From NCBI RefSeq assembly GCF_900465345.1, contig NZ_UEGO01000040.1, forward strand, positions 1 through 52,383: 52,383 nt of DNA, given 5' to 3'. This document shows positions 49,908-52,383 of this stretch, in pieces. Made by a program: the position numbers and the translations under genes. Position 1 is the first letter of the stretch, and each line of letters begins with the position of its first letter. The notes below the pieces were generated by a model that was not told the origin of the DNA, did no database searches, and saw only the letters and a list, made by a program, of their open reading frames with translations. The DNA is from Asaia bogorensis (GTDB lineage Bacteria; Pseudomonadota; Alphaproteobacteria; Acetobacterales; Acetobacteraceae).

Positions 49908-51518
49908 TCAGGCGGCGTGTTTCTGTGCTGGGGCGAGAGGCCGCCAGTTCCAGGGCAGGAGCTCGTCGAGGCGGTTGATCCTGTGCTCGTTGATGCGGGC
50001 GATCGTGTCGGCGAGATAGTCCTGCGGGTTGAGGCCAGCGAGCTTGGCGCTTTCGATCAGGGTCATGGCGTCGGCGATATTGTCGCCGCCCGCGTCCGAC
50101 CCGGCGAACAGGTAGTTTTTCCGGCCGATGCAGACGGGGCGCACGGCGCGTTCGGCGGCGTTGTTGTCGATGGCAACGCGGCCGTCTTCCAGGAACAGCG
50201 TAAAAGCAGCCCAGCGATTGAGGGCGTAGCGAATGGCCTTGGCCAGTTCGCCCTTGGCCGGGATCCGCGCGAGCTGCGTTTCGCACCAGGCGTGGAACGC
50301 CAGGACACGCGGGCGGCTCTCGGCGTTCCGGACCGCCAGGCGCTGCTCGGGCGGTTTCCCGTTGATGGCGCGCTCGATGTCATACAGCGCCCCGATCCGG
50401 TCGAGCGCCTCTTTCGCCAGCGCCGAGCCGCTGCCTTGCCAGACATCGTGGAAATCCCGCCGCCAATGAGCCCAGCACGCGGCTTCGCGCACGCGGGCAA
50501 CGCCGCTGGCATCGGGCTGGTAAAGCGCACGGAACCCGCCATAGGCGTCAGCCTGCAGAATGCCCGAGAATTTTGCCAGATGGGTTTGCGGGTTGATCCC
50601 GCGTCGGTCGGGCGAGAACCAGTAGGCAACGGCCGGTGGATCGGATCCGCCCCAGGGGCGCGGATCGCGCACATAGGTCCAGATGCGCCCTTCCTTGACG
50701 CCGCGCTTTGTGCCGATCTGTCGCAGGCGCGGGTCGAGCACCCGGATCGGGGTATCGTCGGCGTGGAGGTGATCGGACGCCGTGACAACGTCCCGGATCC
50801 GGGATGCCAGCGGGCGCAGAACTCCGATCGCCTGACCACACCAGTCGATCAGCGTCGAGCGCGGGATCTCGACACCCTGCCGCGCCAGGATCTCGCTCTG
50901 CCGATACAGCGGCAGGTGATCATCAAATTTCGAGACCAGGATATGGGCGAGCAGGCCGGGACCCGCCATGCCGCGTGGCACCGGCCGGGGAGGAGCTGCC
51001 GGTTGGACCATCGTCTCGCAGCACCGGCAGGATTTCTTCAGCCGTGCCGTTTCGATGATTTTCAGTCGGGCAGCCACCAGTTCGAGGATCTCGGCGACAT
51101 CCTTGCCCACCAGGCGCAGCGGGCCGCCACATGCGGCGCAGGTTTCGCCGGGATCGAGCACGACCTGCTCGCGGGGGACGCTGTCGGACACGCGCGGCTT
51201 GCCGCGCTCGGGCCTGGCCTCCGATGTCGTGTCCGTATTCGGCAAGACCACCGGATCAGCAGAAAGATCCGCCGCCGCCATGGCGATCTCGACGTCCTCG
51301 AGCAGCAGTTCGAGTTGTGCGACCTCGCGCTCGATCTTCTCCGAACTGACGCCGAATTTCTGCTTCCGCAGCTTTGCGATGGTGACCTTGAGCGATTGCA
51401 CCAGCGCATCGTAGGTCCGCTCCGATGCCGTCAGTCGGGCGATCTGCTCCTGCTGGGCCAGGATGATCGCCTTAAGCGCGGTCAGATCGTCGGGCAGGAT
51501 GTCAGCGCCGATTGTCAT
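49908..51518 (-). CDS. tnpC: IS66-family transposase TnpC
   Basis: This 536-aa protein is the catalytic subunit. It has an N-terminal leucine-rich coiled coil (LKAIILAQQEQIARLTASE), a zinc-finger region (CAACGGPLRLVG, then KKSCRCCETMV), and a DDE core: HADDTPIRVLDP, LQADAYGGFRALY, and the acidic residue in VAIDNNAAERAVRP. The C-terminal IS66 domain is NYLFAGSDAGGDNIADAMTLIESAKLAGLNP (positions 50033-50125). Length is normal. Confidence 0.93.
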   Translation of the reverse strand: MTIGADILPDDLTALKAIILAQQEQIARLTASERTYDALVQSLKVTIAKLRKQKFGVSSEKIEREVAQLELLLEDVEIAMAAADLSADPVVLPNTDTTSEARPERGKPRVSDSVPREQVVLDPGETCAACGGPLRLVGKDVAEILELVAARLKIIETARLKKSCRCCETMVQPAAPPRPVPRGMAGPGLLAHILVSKFDDHLPLYRQSEILARQGVEIPRSTLIDWCGQAIGVLRPLASRIRDVVTASDHLHADDTPIRVLDPRLRQIGTKRGVKEGRIWTYVRDPRPWGGSDPPAVAYWFSPDRRGINPQTHLAKFSGILQADAYGGFRALYQPDASGVARVREAACWAHWRRDFHDVWQGSGSALAKEALDRIGALYDIERAINGKPPEQRLAVRNAESRPRVLAFHAWCETQLARIPAKGELAKAIRYALNRWAAFTLFLEDGRVAIDNNAAERAVRPVCIGRKNYLFAGSDAGGDNIADAMTLIESAKLAGLNPQDYLADTIARINEHRINRLDELLPWNWRPLAPAQKHAA

Positions 51519-51580
51519 GCCGAAAGAATAGCAGAGAACTGGCGGAATTCGGCGGTTTTAATCCGGTTTCGATCGAAAAA

Positions 51581-51928
51581 TCACGCTACTCGCGACGGCG
51601 GCGCCGACCAGGCTGGCCGTCTCCAGTCCATCCCTTCCCATAACATGGCGACCTGTGCCGCGGTCAGTCGCGCGACCCCGTCGGCCGGTGTCGGCCAGGG
51701 AAAACGTCCTTGCTCGAGCACCTTGTAATACAGGCAGAAGCCCTGGCCGTCCCAGGTCAGCAGCTTGATCCGGTCACCGCGTCGGCCGCGAAACGCAAAG
51801 ATCGCACCCGAACTCGGGTTCTGCCGCAATGTGTCCTGCACCAGGGCGGCCAGCCCCCCGATGCCCTTGCGCATGTCGGTGACACCGCAGGCCAGATAGA
51901 TCCGAGCGCCACTCGCCAGCCCGATCAT
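51581..51928 (-). CDS. tnpB: IS66-family accessory protein TnpB
   Basis: The protein is 115 aa with IYLACGVTDMRKGIGGLAAL, then GAIFAFRGRRGDRIKLLTWDGQGFCLYYKVLEQGRF (positions 51705-51815), the typical TnpB/Orf34 sequence. Its start overlaps the tnpA stop (ATGA). Confidence 0.92.
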   Translation of the reverse strand: MIGLASGARIYLACGVTDMRKGIGGLAALVQDTLRQNPSSGAIFAFRGRRGDRIKLLTWDGQGFCLYYKVLEQGRFPWPTPADGVARLTAAQVAMLWEGMDWRRPAWSAPPSRVA

Positions 51929-52284
51929 GCCGTCTCCGCCACCCGGATCAGCCGGGCGATCGTTGCATCCGGTGCATCACCGGCAATCCGCACGATGCGT
52001 CCGTTCGCCAGCACGATCTCGAGGCGGGGCGGCTCGCCTGAGGGGGGCGCATCCATGATGGGCTCCACCGGCAGGAAACAGACTTCCGACGGGGCCGGGA
52101 CGGCCGGCTGGCGACGCCGGAACCAGGCCCGCCACTGATAAAGATGCTGCCGTGCGATAGCGTGCCGCCGGGCCACGTCCGCCACACTGGCCCCGTCGAT
52201 CCCGACCTCCGCCAGGATCCGTAGCTTCTGCTCATCCGTCCAGCGACGCCGCCGCTCGACACCTACCAGGATCTCAGCCCGCAT
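51925..52284 (-). CDS. tnpA: IS66-family accessory protein TnpA (HTH)
   Basis: The protein is 119 aa from MRAEILVGVERRRRWTDEQK (start 52284); five extra codons are open upstream to 52299. The helix-turn-helix is GASVADVARRHAIARQHLYQWRAWF. It binds the element ends. Its first third is repeated at 1-150 because of the terminal redundancy. Confidence 0.9.
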   Translation of the reverse strand: MRAEILVGVERRRRWTDEQKLRILAEVGIDGASVADVARRHAIARQHLYQWRAWFRRRQPAVPAPSEVCFLPVEPIMDAPPSGEPPRLEIVLANGRIVRIAGDAPDATIARLIRVAETA

Positions 52285-52383
52285 CGTCACCATCCACAAG
52301 CGACGTCAGTATTGACGCCAATAATGACGTCAACTTACTCCCAAGCGACACACCTCAGAAGGCGGCCTCGAGCGGCCGGTTAC

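Larger units (their letters stand above)
49881..52383 (-). mobile_element. Complete IS66-family element (about 2.5 kb)
   Basis: The left end gtaaccgtccgctcaaggcc (49881-49900) pairs with the right end ggcctcgagcggccggttac (52364-52383) with two mismatches. Three minus-strand genes tnpA, tnpB and tnpC are intact, in standard order. It inserted into the 3' part of an IS5-family transposase, leaving an 8-bp duplication. The element appears complete and recent. Confidence 0.93.

Noticed and set aside
49917-51728. 603-aa plus-strand open frame
   Set aside because: It is antisense to IS66 tnpC/tnpB, whose protein motifs are unambiguous; it has no motifs of its own.
1-52383. tRNA, rRNA or mating-pair formation (VirB/Trb) genes
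   Set aside because: None were recognised on either strand; the plasmid appears mobilisable rather than self-transmissible.

Overview
The window is a mobile-element-rich plasmid, most likely from an acetic acid bacterium (Acetobacteraceae, e.g. Komagataeibacter/Gluconacetobacter-like). This is inferred from the alphaproteobacterial relaxase, the RPA-type initiator, the IS5/IS6/IS66/Tn3 mixture and the GC-rich backbone; no rRNA or chromosomal marker is present to prove it. The first 249 bases are identical to the last 249 (52135-52383). The IS66-family element that ends at the last base is flanked by the same 8-bp target duplication (agaaagag) at 49873-49880 and 250-257. The molecule is therefore circular, about 52,134 bp, and the window ends are joined inside one IS66 insertion.

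Layout. 250-2300: nested, decayed IS5- and IS6-family elements. 2322-8251: an AT-rich bacteriocin/RiPP region on the minus strand. It holds a GG-leader peptide with a membrane immunity candidate, a second GA-leader peptide with a CPBP-family membrane protein, a third peptide beheaded by a Tn3-type end, an IS5-family insertion, a decayed second copy of the peptidase-ABC exporter, and a graspetide-type set (GG-leader precursor, MvdC/MvdD-like ATP-grasp ligase, secreted DUF6624-like protein). 8772-10763: an HNH/Dam-type restriction-modification operon with an XRE regulator. 10846-13386: an IS3 orfA remnant, a WGR protein, a tyrosine recombinase and a small ParA/ribbon-helix-helix pair. 13673-14653: a secreted retropepsin-like protein without catalytic motifs. 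14732-22525: a Tn3-derived miniature element, a complete Tn3-family transposon and remnants of further Tn3-family elements. 23244-34217: a complete nitrate assimilation operon (narK, porin, nirBD, nitrate reductase-flavoprotein fusion, nasT, nasS) with a candidate ANTAR antitermination leader. 34623-38530: parA-parB-rep with parS-like palindromes and iterons. 38708-39962: a Phd/PIN toxin-antitoxin pair and a CPBP protein. 40006-44484: mobilisation genes (traC, traD, oriT, traA relaxase-helicase). 44598-49561: a TolC, HlyD and C39-peptidase ABC exporter set. 49648-52383: an IS5 remnant and IS66.

On the circle, the TolC-HlyD-peptidase ABC exporter is separated from the peptide genes only by about 5 kb of nested IS elements. 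The likely original unit is one locus in which a C39 peptidase-containing ABC transporter trims and exports several double-glycine-leader peptides: two class IIb-like sets plus one ATP-grasp-modified peptide. Each set sits beside its own immunity or tailoring gene. Two of the peptide genes are followed by strong hairpins just before the partner gene. The plasmid is mobilisable (MOBQ relaxase, oriT candidate) but carries no visible mating-pair formation genes.
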